DNA of 64,000 nt from Lentzea terrae (GCF_003265345.1 NZ_QFWW01000036.1:186001-250000); one strand, 5' to 3'. Positions 40,104 to 48,600 are shown, numbered from the stretch's first letter. The notes: a model not told the origin generated them from the sequence alone. Numbers and translations: made by a program.

Positions 40104-40760
40104 TCACTCGATGACAAGACTCGAATCGGTGGCCAGCTCGAGAACCGCCTCATCGTCGAGTGGGGCGCCCTCGAGTGGTGCCGCTCCTCGCCAGAACAGG
40201 CCGTGTGCCGCACTCGTGCGGTCGCTCGCCTGCACCATGCGCTGCCGATGTCCGCTGGGCAGCAGCACCTCGGCGCTGACGGTGCGGGGAATCGTGGCCG
40301 CTGACTGTTCGCTTTGGTCGGTCAGCAACACGTCGCGGCCATCGGCAGCTCGGTGCGTCCGGCACACCTTCTCGAGCTGCGGCGGGCATTTCGCCTCGAC
40401 GAGGTTCCCTCGCGGGACGTCCAGCCTGACCACCACGACGCCGTATCGGCCAGGCCCGTCGGTGACGAGTGCGCCGATCGTGTACTGGTCGGCGCTCGCC
40501 GCCGAGGCGGTGTCCTCGACGCGCAGAGCCGGCTTGAGGCGGTTCAGCAGTGTGCTGAGCTTCGTCTCGAGATCCGTTGTCCGCTGGCTCGGCTGACCAG
40601 GCGAGGCGATCGTCTCGATGGTCGGCGGTGAGGCCCCGTCGCTCTGCTGGAGAGGCGGCTGCCGCGGCACGGGTCCACGGGCTTCGGTGGCCGTACAGGC
40701 GGCGACAGAACAAGCGCAGACAAGAAGCGTCAGCAGTTGTCGCACGTTGTGATCCACCAT
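40104..40760 (-). CDS. Putative lipoprotein of unknown function
   Basis: 218 residues from ATG 40760. The N-terminus MVDHNVRQLLTLLVCACSVAAC carries a lipobox ending at Cys22, followed by a Pro/Ser/Thr linker and a domain of ~150 residues (LSTLLNRLKPALRV; YGVVVVRLDVPRG; a Cys pair CPPQLEKVC). I do not recognise a family. It lies 66 nt upstream of the broken amidase, in the segment bounded by the 34-bp repeats. Confidence 0.65.
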   Translation of the reverse strand: MVDHNVRQLLTLLVCACSVAACTATEARGPVPRQPPLQQSDGASPPTIETIASPGQPSQRTTDLETKLSTLLNRLKPALRVEDTASAASADQYTIGALVTDGPGRYGVVVVRLDVPRGNLVEAKCPPQLEKVCRTHRAADGRDVLLTDQSEQSAATIPRTVSAEVLLPSGHRQRMVQASDRTSAAHGLFWRGAAPLEGAPLDDEAVLELATDSSLVIE

Positions 40761-41030
40761 GCACCGATTGTGTCGGAGGGGATCAGCACTGTCGACGTGC
40801 CGAGGACTCGACGGCCTCGGTGCGCAGTTCGCCAACCCGTCTCAATGGTCAACGCTTGCTGCACAACGGGAAGCCCGTCGCGGACTTCGGTTGTTCGCCC
40901 CGAACTCGACTGAGCGAGCAGCGATCATCGCGGCCGACCACGTGACCACGGCAGCGCGAGACCGCCTGTGTCGCAGCCGTCGGAAAGCGCGTGCTGCTCG
41001 TCGACTCGCTCTTGGCCGGGCAGATCAGGG
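40761..41030. other. Degenerate spacer without a supported gene
   Basis: About 270 bp between the lipoprotein gene and the second 34-bp repeat. Open frames exist on both strands, but none has a ribosome site or recognisable content. A short plus-strand stretch near 40990 (VLLVDSLLAG) could be a gene relic; this is not strong enough to call. Confidence 0.4.
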
Positions 41031-41064
41031 TTCTCGCCAGGCCACGACCGGGACAACTCCGGGT
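41031..41064. repeat. 34-bp direct repeat, copy B
   Basis: Begins TTCTCGCCAGGCCACGACCG and ends ACAACTCCGGG, two mismatches to copy A at 39550. It ends 1 bp from the stop codon of the RecQ gene. Confidence 0.8.
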
Positions 41065-41065
41065 G

Positions 41066-43150
41066 TCAGTTCGTGACGGCCAGCGCGAACGGCAACACCG
41101 CGGGCACCCCCTCCTTCCTGAGCATCCTGGCGGCCACCGTCATCGTCCAGCCGGTGTCGATGTGGTCGTCCAGCAACAGCACCGGACCGTCCACACCGGA
41201 CACGTCCGGTGTCTCGCCGGACCGGACCAGGCCGGCCAGGCGTTGGGCGCTGTTGGCTCGGTGCGTCGACTCGCCGAGCCACACGGTGCCGAGGAACGGC
41301 AGGCGGCCGATGGAAGCGATTCGATGAGCGAAGCTGCCGACCAGGGTTGGACGGCGGCGTGAACCCACGGTCACCACGCCCACCGGACGGTCGTCCCAGC
41401 CCCACGCCGACAGAACCTTGACGCAGGCCGCGAAGACGTCCTCGGGGATCTCGCGGTCGGCGCCGTCGGCCAGCAGGTCGCGGAGCCTGGTGCCCCAGCC
41501 GATGTCGGTGAGACGGCCCAGGGCCCTGCCCGTCGCCGCGACCTCGGACGGCGGGATCTTGCCGGACAGCGGTACGCCGATCGCGGCCATGCCGGTGGGC
41601 CACATCTTGCGCGGTGCCACGTCGAGGCCGGGGCGCAGCAGGCGTTCGCGGGCCGCTTCTGCCGCGGTTTCCGAGACCTCGACCGACTGCCGTTCGCCGG
41701 TGCAGTTGTCGCACCGGCCGCAGTCGTGCGAGGTCGGGTCGTCCAGCTGGTCCTGCAGGAACTTCATCCGGCACGACGGGGTGCGCAGGTAGTCGATCAT
41801 CACCTGCTGCTCGGCCTTGCGCGCCTCGGCGATGCGCGCGTACCTGTCGCCGTCGTACTCCCAGGGGCGGCCGGTCGCTTCCCAGCCACCGCGCACCCGG
41901 CGGACCGCGCCGTCGACGTCCAGCACCTTCAGCACCACCTCGAGCCGGCCGCGGGACAGCTCGACCATCGGCTCCAGCGCTGCCGTCGAGAGCGGCCTCC
42001 CCGCACCGTCGAGCGCCGACAGCACCTGGCGCACCACGACCTCGGCCGGGAAGGCCAGAGACGCGAAGTACGCCCAGATGTCGCGGTCCTCGTGGCCCGG
42101 CAGGAGGATCACCTCGGCACGTTCGACGCCGCGGCCCGCCCGGCCGATCTGCTGGTAGTACGCGATCGGGGAGGAGGGCGCTCCGACGTGCACGACGAAC
42201 CCCAGGTCCGGCTTGTCGAAGCCCATGCCGAGTGCGGAGGTGGCGACGAGCGCTTTGACCCGGTTGTTCAGCAGGTCCTCCTCGGCGCGTTCGCGTTCGG
42301 CGGGCTCGGTCTTGCCCGAGTACGCGGCCACCGGGAAGCCGCGTGCGGACAGGAACGCCGCGATGTCGTCCGCCGCCGCGACCGTGAGCGTGTAGATGAT
42401 CCCGGAGCCCGGCAGCCGGTCGAGCTGCTCCGCCAGCCACCCGAGACGTGCTTCGGCGGTCGGCAGCAGCGCGACCGAGAGGCGCAGGCTGTCGCGGTCC
42501 AACGGCCCGCGCAGGACCAGCGTTCCTTCGTCGGCACCCAGCCCCAGCTGCTCGGTGACGTCGTGGACCACGCGGTCGTTGGCCGTTGCCGTCGTCGCCA
42601 GCACCGGCACGCCCGGTGGCAGCTCCGTCAGCAACGTCCGCAGCCTGCGGTAGTCCGGCCGGAAGTCGTGACCCCAGTCCGAGATGCAGTGCGCCTCGTC
42701 GACCACGAGCATGCCCGCGGACGCGGTCAGCGAGGGGAGCACGGCGTCGCGGAAGTCGGGGTTGTTCAGCCGTTCGGGACTCACCAGGAGCACGTCGACG
42801 TCGCCGGCCGCGACCTGCTCCTGCACGGCGTCCCACTCGTCGGTGTTCGCCGAGTTGATCGTCACCGCGTGCACGCCCGCCCGTGCCGCCGCGTCGATCT
42901 GGTTGCGCATCAACGCGAGCAGTGGCGAGACGATGACCGTCGGTCCCTCGCCGAGCTGCCGCAGCAACGCCGTCGCGATGAAGTACACCGCCGACTTGCC
43001 CCAGCCGGTGCGCTGGACGACGAGAGCTCTGCGGCGCTGGGCCACGAGGGTGTGGATCGCGGTCCACTGGTCGTCTCGCAGCACCGCCTCCGGGCCCGCC
43101 AGTGCCCGCAGCCGTTCGTCGGCCAGCTCTCGCAACGCGATGTCGTCCAT
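41066..43150 (-). CDS. recQ: RecQ-family DNA helicase fused to a phosphoribosyltransferase-like domain
   Basis: 694 residues from ATG 43150 (TTG 43159 is possible). A 3'-5' helicase: Walker A TGWGKSA (48-54), DEAH box VVDEAHCISDWGHDFRPDYRR, motif III ATTATAND, motif VI QQIGRAGRG, and zinc-binding CRMKF...CGRCDNC. After it, about 200 residues replace the usual winged-helix/HRDC order and end in VLLLDDHIDTGWTMTVAARMLRKEG, a PRPP-binding loop of type I phosphoribosyltransferases. This fusion occurs in other actinobacteria; the role of the second domain is unknown. Divergent from proA. Confidence 0.9.
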   Translation of the reverse strand: MDDIALRELADERLRALAGPEAVLRDDQWTAIHTLVAQRRRALVVQRTGWGKSAVYFIATALLRQLGEGPTVIVSPLLALMRNQIDAAARAGVHAVTINSANTDEWDAVQEQVAAGDVDVLLVSPERLNNPDFRDAVLPSLTASAGMLVVDEAHCISDWGHDFRPDYRRLRTLLTELPPGVPVLATTATANDRVVHDVTEQLGLGADEGTLVLRGPLDRDSLRLSVALLPTAEARLGWLAEQLDRLPGSGIIYTLTVAAADDIAAFLSARGFPVAAYSGKTEPAERERAEEDLLNNRVKALVATSALGMGFDKPDLGFVVHVGAPSSPIAYYQQIGRAGRGVERAEVILLPGHEDRDIWAYFASLAFPAEVVVRQVLSALDGAGRPLSTAALEPMVELSRGRLEVVLKVLDVDGAVRRVRGGWEATGRPWEYDGDRYARIAEARKAEQQVMIDYLRTPSCRMKFLQDQLDDPTSHDCGRCDNCTGERQSVEVSETAAEAARERLLRPGLDVAPRKMWPTGMAAIGVPLSGKIPPSEVAATGRALGRLTDIGWGTRLRDLLADGADREIPEDVFAACVKVLSAWGWDDRPVGVVTVGSRRRPTLVGSFAHRIASIGRLPFLGTVWLGESTHRANSAQRLAGLVRSGETPDVSGVDGPVLLLDDHIDTGWTMTVAARMLRKEGVPAVLPFALAVTN

Positions 43151-43200
43151 GGGGAGCAAGCTTGCCAGGCGGGTCTGACAATTGTGATTGTCGCAGGTCG

Positions 43201-43206
43201 TAAGCT
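43201..43206 (+). promoter_or_regulatory. -10 box for a leaderless proA transcript
   Basis: TAAGCT ends 6 nt before GTG 43213, supporting that start over GTG 43207. Confidence 0.5.
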
Positions 43207-43212
43207 GTGCGG

Positions 43213-44478
43213 GTGACTGATGACCTGCGCGACCAGGTGCACGCCGCAGCCCGCCGCGCCCGCGTCGCCGCCGACGAACTCGTCCTCGCCACCCGTGAGC
43301 GCAAGGACGCCGCGCTGCACGAGATGGCCGCCGCGCTCCGCCAGCGCGCGCCAGAGATCATCGAGGCCAACCAGAAGGACCTCGAAGCGGGTAAGGCAGC
43401 GGGCCTGCCGGACAACATCCTGGACCGCCTCACGCTCACCGAAGCCCGCGTCGAAGGCGTCGCCGTCGGCCTGGAAACCGTTGCGGGACTTGCCGATCCA
43501 GTCGGTCAGGTGCTCACCGGCGGCATCCTCCCGAACGGGTTGGAGCTCAAGCAGGTGCGCGTCCCGATGGGCGTCGTCGGCATGGTCTACGAGGGCCGCC
43601 CGAACGTCACGGTCGACGCCGCCGGTCTCGCGTTGAAGTCCGGCAACGCCGCGCTGCTGCGGGGATCCTCGACCGCCGAGCACTCCAACACCACGCTCGT
43701 CGCCGTCCTGCGCGATGCACTCGAAAGCGTGAACTTGCCGGCCGACTGCGTGCAGCTCCTGCCGTGCCACGACCGCGCGTCCGTCACCCACCTCATCACC
43801 GCGCGCGGCCTGGTCGACCTGGTGATTCCGCGTGGTGGCGCGGGTTTGATCAACGCGGTCGTCGAGCAGGCCACGGTTCCCACGATCGAGACCGGCGTCG
43901 GCAACTGCCACGTCTACGTGGACGCGCACGCCGACCTCGACATGGCCGAGGCCATCGTCCTCAACGCCAAGACGCGGCGCACGAGCGTGTGCAACGCGGC
44001 GGAGTCGTTGCTGGTGCACAAGGACGTCGCGAACGAGTTCGTCCCGCGCATCACCAAGGCGTTGCAGCAGGAGAGCGTGATCATCCACGGTGACGCCACG
44101 TTCGCCCAGCAGACAGGCGTCGAAGAGGCGACCGACGACGACTGGGGTACCGAGTACCTGAGCCTCGACATCGCCGCGAAGGTCGTCGACTCTCTCGACG
44201 ACGCGGTGCGGCACATCGCGACGTACGGCTCCGGCCACAGCGAGGCCATCGTCACGAACGACGTTGCCGCAGCACGGAAGTTCACGACGCGGGTGGACGC
44301 GGCGGCGGTGTTCGTCAACGCCTCCACGGCGTTCACGGACGGCGCCGAGTTCGGCATGGGCGCGGAGATCGGCATCTCCACGCAGAAGCTGCACGCCCGC
44401 GGTCCGATGGGCCTAACCGAGCTGACGTCCTCTAAATGGGTCGTGTGGGGCGAAGGTCACACGCGTCCCAAGGCGTAG
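43213..44478 (+). CDS. proA: Glutamate-5-semialdehyde dehydrogenase (gamma-glutamyl phosphate reductase)
   Basis: Second step of proline synthesis, NADPH-dependent. 421 residues. The aldehyde-dehydrogenase fold is seen with the nucleophile Cys near residue 260 in TRRTSVCNAAESLL, the cofactor region VPMGVVGMVYEGRPNVTVDA, and the conserved VNASTAFTDGAEFGMGAEIGISTQKLHARGPMGL. Normally next to proB; here 9.6 kb away with its own promoter. Confidence 0.97.
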   Translation: MTDDLRDQVHAAARRARVAADELVLATRERKDAALHEMAAALRQRAPEIIEANQKDLEAGKAAGLPDNILDRLTLTEARVEGVAVGLETVAGLADPVGQVLTGGILPNGLELKQVRVPMGVVGMVYEGRPNVTVDAAGLALKSGNAALLRGSSTAEHSNTTLVAVLRDALESVNLPADCVQLLPCHDRASVTHLITARGLVDLVIPRGGAGLINAVVEQATVPTIETGVGNCHVYVDAHADLDMAEAIVLNAKTRRTSVCNAAESLLVHKDVANEFVPRITKALQQESVIIHGDATFAQQTGVEEATDDDWGTEYLSLDIAAKVVDSLDDAVRHIATYGSGHSEAIVTNDVAAARKFTTRVDAAAVFVNASTAFTDGAEFGMGAEIGISTQKLHARGPMGLTELTSSKWVVWGEGHTRPKA

Positions 44479-44481
44479 CTC

Positions 44482-44487
44482 TACCTT
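44482..44487 (+). promoter_or_regulatory. -10 box for the second P450 gene
   Basis: TACCTT ends 7 nt before ATG 44495. A short purine stretch CGGAGA also lies in the gap, so leaderless or SD-led initiation is possible. Confidence 0.4.
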
Positions 44488-44494
44488 CGGAGAC

Positions 44495-45664
44495 ATGGCT
44501 CCCACCTACCCGTTCTCCGAAACCGACGGCCTGGCCCTCGATCCGACCTATGAACGTTTACGGCGTGAAGAGCCCGTCACGCGCGTGACGTATCCGTACG
44601 GCGGCGAGGGCTGGCTCGTCACCTCCTACGAAGAGACGAAGTTCGTCCTGGGCGACCCGCGTTTCAGCCGAGCGCGAACGATCAACCAGGACGTGCCGCG
44701 GATGCAGCCGCTCATCGCGCCCGGCGGGTCCATCCTCACGCACGACGGCGCGGACCACGCGCGCATGCGTCGGCTGGTGTCCAAGGCGTTCACGGTGCGG
44801 CGGATCGAGGAGCTGCGTCCGCGCGCGCAGCAGATCACCGACGAGCTGCTCGACCGCCTGGACAACCCCGGCGACCTCGTCGAGGGCTTCACCATGCCGT
44901 TCCCGATCACGGTCATCTGCGAGCTGCTCGGCGTGCCGTTCGAGGACCGCGACGAGTTCCGCATGTGGTCGAACCAGGTGCTGTCCACGGTCGGTGGCTT
45001 CACTCCTGAAGAGGCGATGCACGGCATGATGAAGCTGCACGGCTACTTCACCGAGCTGGTCGCCAAACGGCGTGAGCACCCCGCGGACGACCTGATGAGC
45101 GCGCTCGTCGCCGCCCGTGACAACGAGGACCGGCTCAGTGAGGACGAGCTCGTCCGGTTCGGCATCACGTTGTTGGTGGCCGGCCACGAGACGACGGCGA
45201 ACATGCTCGCGAACAGCGTCGTGACGCTGTTCGAGCACCCGGACGCCATGAAACGGCTGCAGGACCAACCCGAGACGTTGCCCCACGCCATCGAGGAGCT
45301 GCTCCGGTTCATCCCGTTGGGCAGTGGCGCCGGCTTCACGCGCATCGCGACCGAGGACGTCCAGGTCGGCAACGCGCTCGTGAAGGAAGGCGACGCCGTG
45401 CTGGTGGTCGTGTCGTCGGCGAACCACGACGAGTCCGTCTACCCGAACAGCGATGAGCTGGACCTGGAGCGCGAGGTGGGCCAGCACCTGCAGTTCGGGC
45501 ACGGCATCCACTTCTGCCTCGGCGCGCAGCTCGCACGGATGGAGTTGCAGGTCGGGCTGGGCACGTTGCTGCGCAGGATGCCCGGTCTGCGGCTCGCGGA
45601 ACCCGTCGAGTTCCGCAAGGGTTCGCTGGTCAGGGGCCCGATGAAGCTCGTCGTCGCCTGGTGA
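44495..45664 (+). CDS. Cytochrome P450 (second copy; bacterial class I, CYP105/107-like)
   Basis: A 389-residue soluble monooxygenase. Features are the HxxxR helix C (HDGADHARMRRLVSKAFT), I-helix LLVAGHETTANML, ExxR in EELLRF, and the heme loop FGHGIHFCLGAQLAR with the thiolate Cys at residue 341. The architecture is that of actinomycete biosynthetic/xenobiotic P450s, needing a ferredoxin and reductase from elsewhere. It differs clearly from the P450 at 36.7 kb. It stands alone between proA and nadD, followed by a structured 179-nt spacer. Confidence 0.92.
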   Translation: MAPTYPFSETDGLALDPTYERLRREEPVTRVTYPYGGEGWLVTSYEETKFVLGDPRFSRARTINQDVPRMQPLIAPGGSILTHDGADHARMRRLVSKAFTVRRIEELRPRAQQITDELLDRLDNPGDLVEGFTMPFPITVICELLGVPFEDRDEFRMWSNQVLSTVGGFTPEEAMHGMMKLHGYFTELVAKRREHPADDLMSALVAARDNEDRLSEDELVRFGITLLVAGHETTANMLANSVVTLFEHPDAMKRLQDQPETLPHAIEELLRFIPLGSGAGFTRIATEDVQVGNALVKEGDAVLVVVSSANHDESVYPNSDELDLEREVGQHLQFGHGIHFCLGAQLARMELQVGLGTLLRRMPGLRLAEPVEFRKGSLVRGPMKLVVAW

Positions 45665-45794
45665 GAAAAATCTTGGGCGGATGGCGTCATGGGGGATCGG
45701 GGGAGGCGTTCCTCCTGTGCGCGGCTTTGCTTCGGGGTAAGCCGCGACCCGAACGGCCCGTCCTCCCCCTGGGCCGTGCGGTGTGATCAGCACG

Positions 45795-45830
45795 ACGGGC
45801 GCGGGACCACGGGAGCGGTCCCGCGCCCGT
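45795..45830 (+). terminator. Strong stem-loop just before nadD (last of four in the spacer)
   Basis: ACGGGCGCGGGACC paired perfectly with GGTCCCGCGCCCGT (14 bp, 8-nt loop). Three smaller hairpins precede it: GGAGG/CCTCC near 45711, CGCGGCTT/AAGCCGCG at 45720-45746 and ACGGCCC/GGGCCGT at 45753-45777. It ends 1 nt before the nadD -10 box, so it probably ends the P450 transcript and may affect nadD initiation. Confidence 0.65.
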
Positions 45831-45831
45831 C

Positions 45832-45837
45832 TACGCT
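45832..45837 (+). promoter_or_regulatory. -10 box for a leaderless nadD transcript
   Basis: TACGCT ends 6 nt before ATG 45844; there is no Shine-Dalgarno. Confidence 0.5.
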
Positions 45838-45843
45838 GTCTCG

Positions 45844-46425
45844 ATGCGCATCGGCGTCATGGGTGGCACGTTCGACCCCATCCACCACGGTCACCTGGTG
45901 GCGGCCAGCGAGGTGCAGGCCAAGTTCGACCTGGACCGCGTGATCTTCGTGCCGACCGGTCAGCCGTGGCAGAAGGCCTCGCGCGAGGTCTCACCCGCCG
46001 AGGACCGCTACCTGATGACGGTCATCGCCACCGCGTCCAACCCCCGGTTCTCGGTCAGCCGGGTCGACATAGACCGCGACGGCCCCACGTACACGGTCGA
46101 CACGCTCATGGACCTCAAGAAGCAGTACCCGGACGCCGACCTGTTCTTCATCACCGGTGCCGACGCGCTCGAGCAGATCCTGTCGTGGAAGCGCGCCGCG
46201 GCCGCGTTCGAGCTGGCCCATTTCATCGGGGTCACCCGTCCGGGTTACACGCTGAACGACCATCACCTGCCGCCAGGAGCCGTGTCGTTGATCGAGGTCC
46301 CGGCCATGGCGATCTCGTCGACCGGCTGCCGCGCGCGGACCGCTTCCGGCCAGCCGGTTTGGTATTTGGTCCCGGACGGTGTGGTCCAGTACATCGCCAA
46401 AACGGGCTTGTACTCCGAGTCGTGA
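45844..46425 (+). CDS. nadD: Nicotinate-nucleotide adenylyltransferase
   Basis: Adenylates nicotinate mononucleotide in NAD synthesis. 193 residues. The nucleotidyltransferase motif GGTFDPIHHGH (residues 7-17) and the late ISSTGCRAR, an ISSTxIR-type motif, are present. In ISSTxIR the variable position is Cys and Ile-Arg is replaced by Arg, as read here. The typical actinobacterial neighbour rsfS follows after a small cold-shock gene. Confidence 0.94.
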   Translation: MRIGVMGGTFDPIHHGHLVAASEVQAKFDLDRVIFVPTGQPWQKASREVSPAEDRYLMTVIATASNPRFSVSRVDIDRDGPTYTVDTLMDLKKQYPDADLFFITGADALEQILSWKRAAAAFELAHFIGVTRPGYTLNDHHLPPGAVSLIEVPAMAISSTGCRARTASGQPVWYLVPDGVVQYIAKTGLYSES

Positions 46426-46510
46426 CCACGTTCGAGTGGATTTTGCGTGCATCCGTGGGCCAGGAGAGCCACAATCAGCGGGTTGTTGCTGGTTCGTGGA
46501 AGGCAAGACT

Positions 46511-46714
46511 TTGGCTACAGGCACCGTGAAGTGGTTCAACGCCGAGAAGGGCTTCGGCTTCATCGCGCCCGACGACGGCTCGGCAGACGTCTTCGTGCAC
46601 TACTCGGAGATCCAGTCCAAGGGTTTCCGGTCGCTCGAGGAGAACCAGAAGGTCGAGTTCGAGGTCGGTCAGGGCCAGAAGGGGCCGCAGGCCCAGCAGG
46701 TCCGCCCGCTCTAA
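46511..46714 (+). CDS. cspA: Cold-shock protein (CspA family)
   Basis: A 67-residue single-stranded nucleic-acid-binding chaperone of the OB fold. RNP1 KGFGFI and RNP2 VFVHY are intact. The start is TTG 46511 (M-ATGTVKWF in homologues), with GGAAGG 8 nt upstream; longer in-frame starts overlap nadD and are rejected. Its location between nadD and rsfS is unusual. A hairpin follows. Confidence 0.93.
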   Translation: MATGTVKWFNAEKGFGFIAPDDGSADVFVHYSEIQSKGFRSLEENQKVEFEVGQGQKGPQAQQVRPL

Positions 46715-46728
46715 GCTTCGGCGCAGGT

Positions 46729-46760
46729 GAAGGCCACTCCAGGGCGCTGGGGTGGCCTTC
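46729..46760 (+). terminator. Hairpin after cspA
   Basis: GAAGGCCACTCCA and TGGGGTGGCCTTC form a 13-bp stem with one G-T wobble and a 6-nt loop, 14 nt after the cspA stop. Confidence 0.7.
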
Positions 46761-46855
46761 CTCATGCCTGCGTCCGACGTAACCGTTGGCGGTCGCCGGT
46801 ACCCTCAGTAACTCGTGTGGGCGTATCGACGCCCGCCGGAAGTCAGAGGAGTGAC

Positions 46856-47239
46856 GTGGCAGCCACCGACGAGGCACGACGGCTGGCGCTGGTCGCGGCG
46901 AACGCAGCGGCCGACAAGAAGGCGCACGACGTGATGGTGCTCGACGTCTCCGACCAGCTCGTGATCACGGACGTGTTCGTGATCGCGTCCGCTCCCAACG
47001 AGCGGCAGGTCGGCGCGATCGTCGACAACATCGAGGAGAAGCTGCGGGAGGCCGGCACGAAGCCGGTGCGCCGCGAAGGGGCCCGTGAGGGCCGGTGGGT
47101 GCTGCTGGACTTCGTGGACGTCGTGGTGCACGTGCAGCACACGGAGGAGCGCAGTTTCTACGGCCTGGAGCGGCTGTGGAAGGACTGCCCGCGCATCGAG
47201 TTCGAAGCGGACGTCCCCGCCGACTCCACGGCTGAATGA
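46856..47239 (+). CDS. rsfS: Ribosome silencing factor
   Basis: 127 residues from GTG 46856 (AGAGGAG upstream). Binds L14 on the 50S subunit and blocks subunit joining in starvation. Family motifs: KAHDVMVLDVSDQLVITDVFVIASAPNERQVGAI and REGRWVLLDFVDVVVHV. Followed after 8 nt by the phosphatase gene, as in mycobacteria. Confidence 0.95.
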   Translation: MAATDEARRLALVAANAAADKKAHDVMVLDVSDQLVITDVFVIASAPNERQVGAIVDNIEEKLREAGTKPVRREGAREGRWVLLDFVDVVVHVQHTEERSFYGLERLWKDCPRIEFEADVPADSTAE

Positions 47240-47247
47240 GGTAGCTG

Positions 47248-47853
47248 ATGGCCCTGCGCCGGCTCGTGCTGTGGCGGCACGGTGAGACCGACTACAACGC
47301 GACAGGTCGTCTGCAGGGTCATCTGGACTCGGCGCTCACCGAGACCGGCTTGAACCAGGCCAGGTTCGCCGTCCCGGTGCTCGCCGGGTTCGAACCGGAG
47401 ATCGTGGTCGCCTCCGATCTGCAACGGGCGCGCAACACCGCTGGCGTGTTCGCGTCGTCGACGGACATTCCGCTGCGGATCGACGCGCGGCTGCGCGAGA
47501 CCCATCTGGGCAAGTGGCAGGGGCTGACCACGGCCGAGGTGGAGCAGGAGTGGCCGGGTGCGGTGACCATCTGGCGCACGGATCCCACGTACACGCCGCC
47601 GGACGGTGAGTCGCGCGTCGAGGTTGCCGAGCGAGCCATCCAGGTCGTGCACGAGGTGGACGCGGAGTTCTCCGGGACCGTCATGTTGTGCGCGCACGGG
47701 GGTCTGATCAGCGCGTTGACCGGGCGGTTGCTGGACCTGCCGGTGCAGAACTGGTCGCAGCTCGGCGGCATCTCGAACTGCCACTGGACCGTGTTCACCC
47801 GCCGCAACGATCGGTGGCGGCTGACCTCGTACAACGCGGGCACCACACGTTGA
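47248..47853 (+). CDS. gpgP: Histidine phosphatase, probable glucosyl-3-phosphoglycerate phosphatase
   Basis: 201 residues of the phosphoglycerate-mutase-like fold. The phospho-acceptor motif RHGETDYN places the catalytic His at residue 11; the second His is in CAHGG. The gene order nadD-rsfS-this-SGNH-degV equals Rv2421c-Rv2417c, where the enzyme (GpgP, Rv2419c) dephosphorylates glucosyl-3-phosphoglycerate for methylglucose lipopolysaccharide synthesis. The specific role is inferred from synteny. Its stop overlaps the next start. Confidence 0.82.
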   Translation: MALRRLVLWRHGETDYNATGRLQGHLDSALTETGLNQARFAVPVLAGFEPEIVVASDLQRARNTAGVFASSTDIPLRIDARLRETHLGKWQGLTTAEVEQEWPGAVTIWRTDPTYTPPDGESRVEVAERAIQVVHEVDAEFSGTVMLCAHGGLISALTGRLLDLPVQNWSQLGGISNCHWTVFTRRNDRWRLTSYNAGTTR

Positions 47854-48545
47854 GACTGCTCGTCCTCGGGGACTCGCTGTCGTTCTTCGGTCCTTCCGGG
47901 CCGTTACCCGCTGATCACCCTCAGCTGTGGCACAACATCTGCGCTGCTGAGCTGGGGGGTTCGGCGGAGCTGGCGGCCGGTTTCGGGTGGACGGCCCGGG
48001 ACGCCTGGTGGGCGTTGACCGGCGACCCGCGGATCTGGTCGTTGCTGCCCGCTACGGACGTACTGGTGTTCGCTGTCGGCAGCATGGACACGTTGCCGTC
48101 GCCGTTGCCCACGTACCTGCGTGAGGGGCTGCGTTATGTGCGGCCTGACTGGCTGCGGCGATGGGTCCGTGCGCGTTATGCGGCTGCTCAACCGCTGTTG
48201 GCGCCTTACTCGCGCACGGCGTTACCTCCGGCACTGACTGCGCGCTACCTGCGGGACATGCTGCAGTCGGTGCGCAACCTCCAGTACACGATGCCGGCGG
48301 TGGGGATCGTGCCGTCGGTGCACCGGGCGCCCACGTATGCCTCTGTGCATCACGGGCACGCAGCTGCGGTTGCGGCTGTGCGTGGGTGGGCCTCGGGTGC
48401 GGGAGTGCCGTTGCTGGACCTGCCGGCCGTGATCGGGGAGCACGTGCGGTCCGGCGCCGGAAATCCGGACGGGATGCACTGGGGCTGGGAAGGCCACGAG
48501 CTGGTGGGCAAGGCCATGGCTGAGTTGATCTCTCCTAGGGCGTGA
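47850..48545 (+). CDS. octT: SGNH-type hydrolase/acyltransferase, OctT-like
   Basis: 231 residues. GDSLS (residues 7-11) places the nucleophile Ser at residue 9, and the C-terminal DGMHWGWEGHEL supplies the Asp-x-x-His dyad of the SGNH family. TTG 47850 overlaps the gpgP stop, indicating coupling. The M. tuberculosis gene in this position, Rv2418c (OctT), transfers octanoate to diglucosylglycerate; the same role is inferred here from synteny with gpgP. Confidence 0.72.
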   Translation: MRLLVLGDSLSFFGPSGPLPADHPQLWHNICAAELGGSAELAAGFGWTARDAWWALTGDPRIWSLLPATDVLVFAVGSMDTLPSPLPTYLREGLRYVRPDWLRRWVRARYAAAQPLLAPYSRTALPPALTARYLRDMLQSVRNLQYTMPAVGIVPSVHRAPTYASVHHGHAAAVAAVRGWASGAGVPLLDLPAVIGEHVRSGAGNPDGMHWGWEGHELVGKAMAELISPRA

Positions 48546-48586
48546 TCTCGTCCGTGGCGTTGAGTCGCTCGGAGGAGTGAGCCCCG

Positions 48587-48592
48587 TAGGCT
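48587..48592 (+). promoter_or_regulatory. -10 box for a leaderless degV transcript
   Basis: TAGGCT ends 8 nt before GTG 48601, supporting that start over an earlier in-frame start at 48577. Confidence 0.4.
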
Positions 48593-48600
48593 CGTCGCTC

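Noticed and set aside
40759..41362. Plus-strand frames opposite the recQ 3' end
   Set aside because: Antisense to a strong gene or in a degenerate spacer; only the short peptide VLLVDSLLAG looked gene-like.
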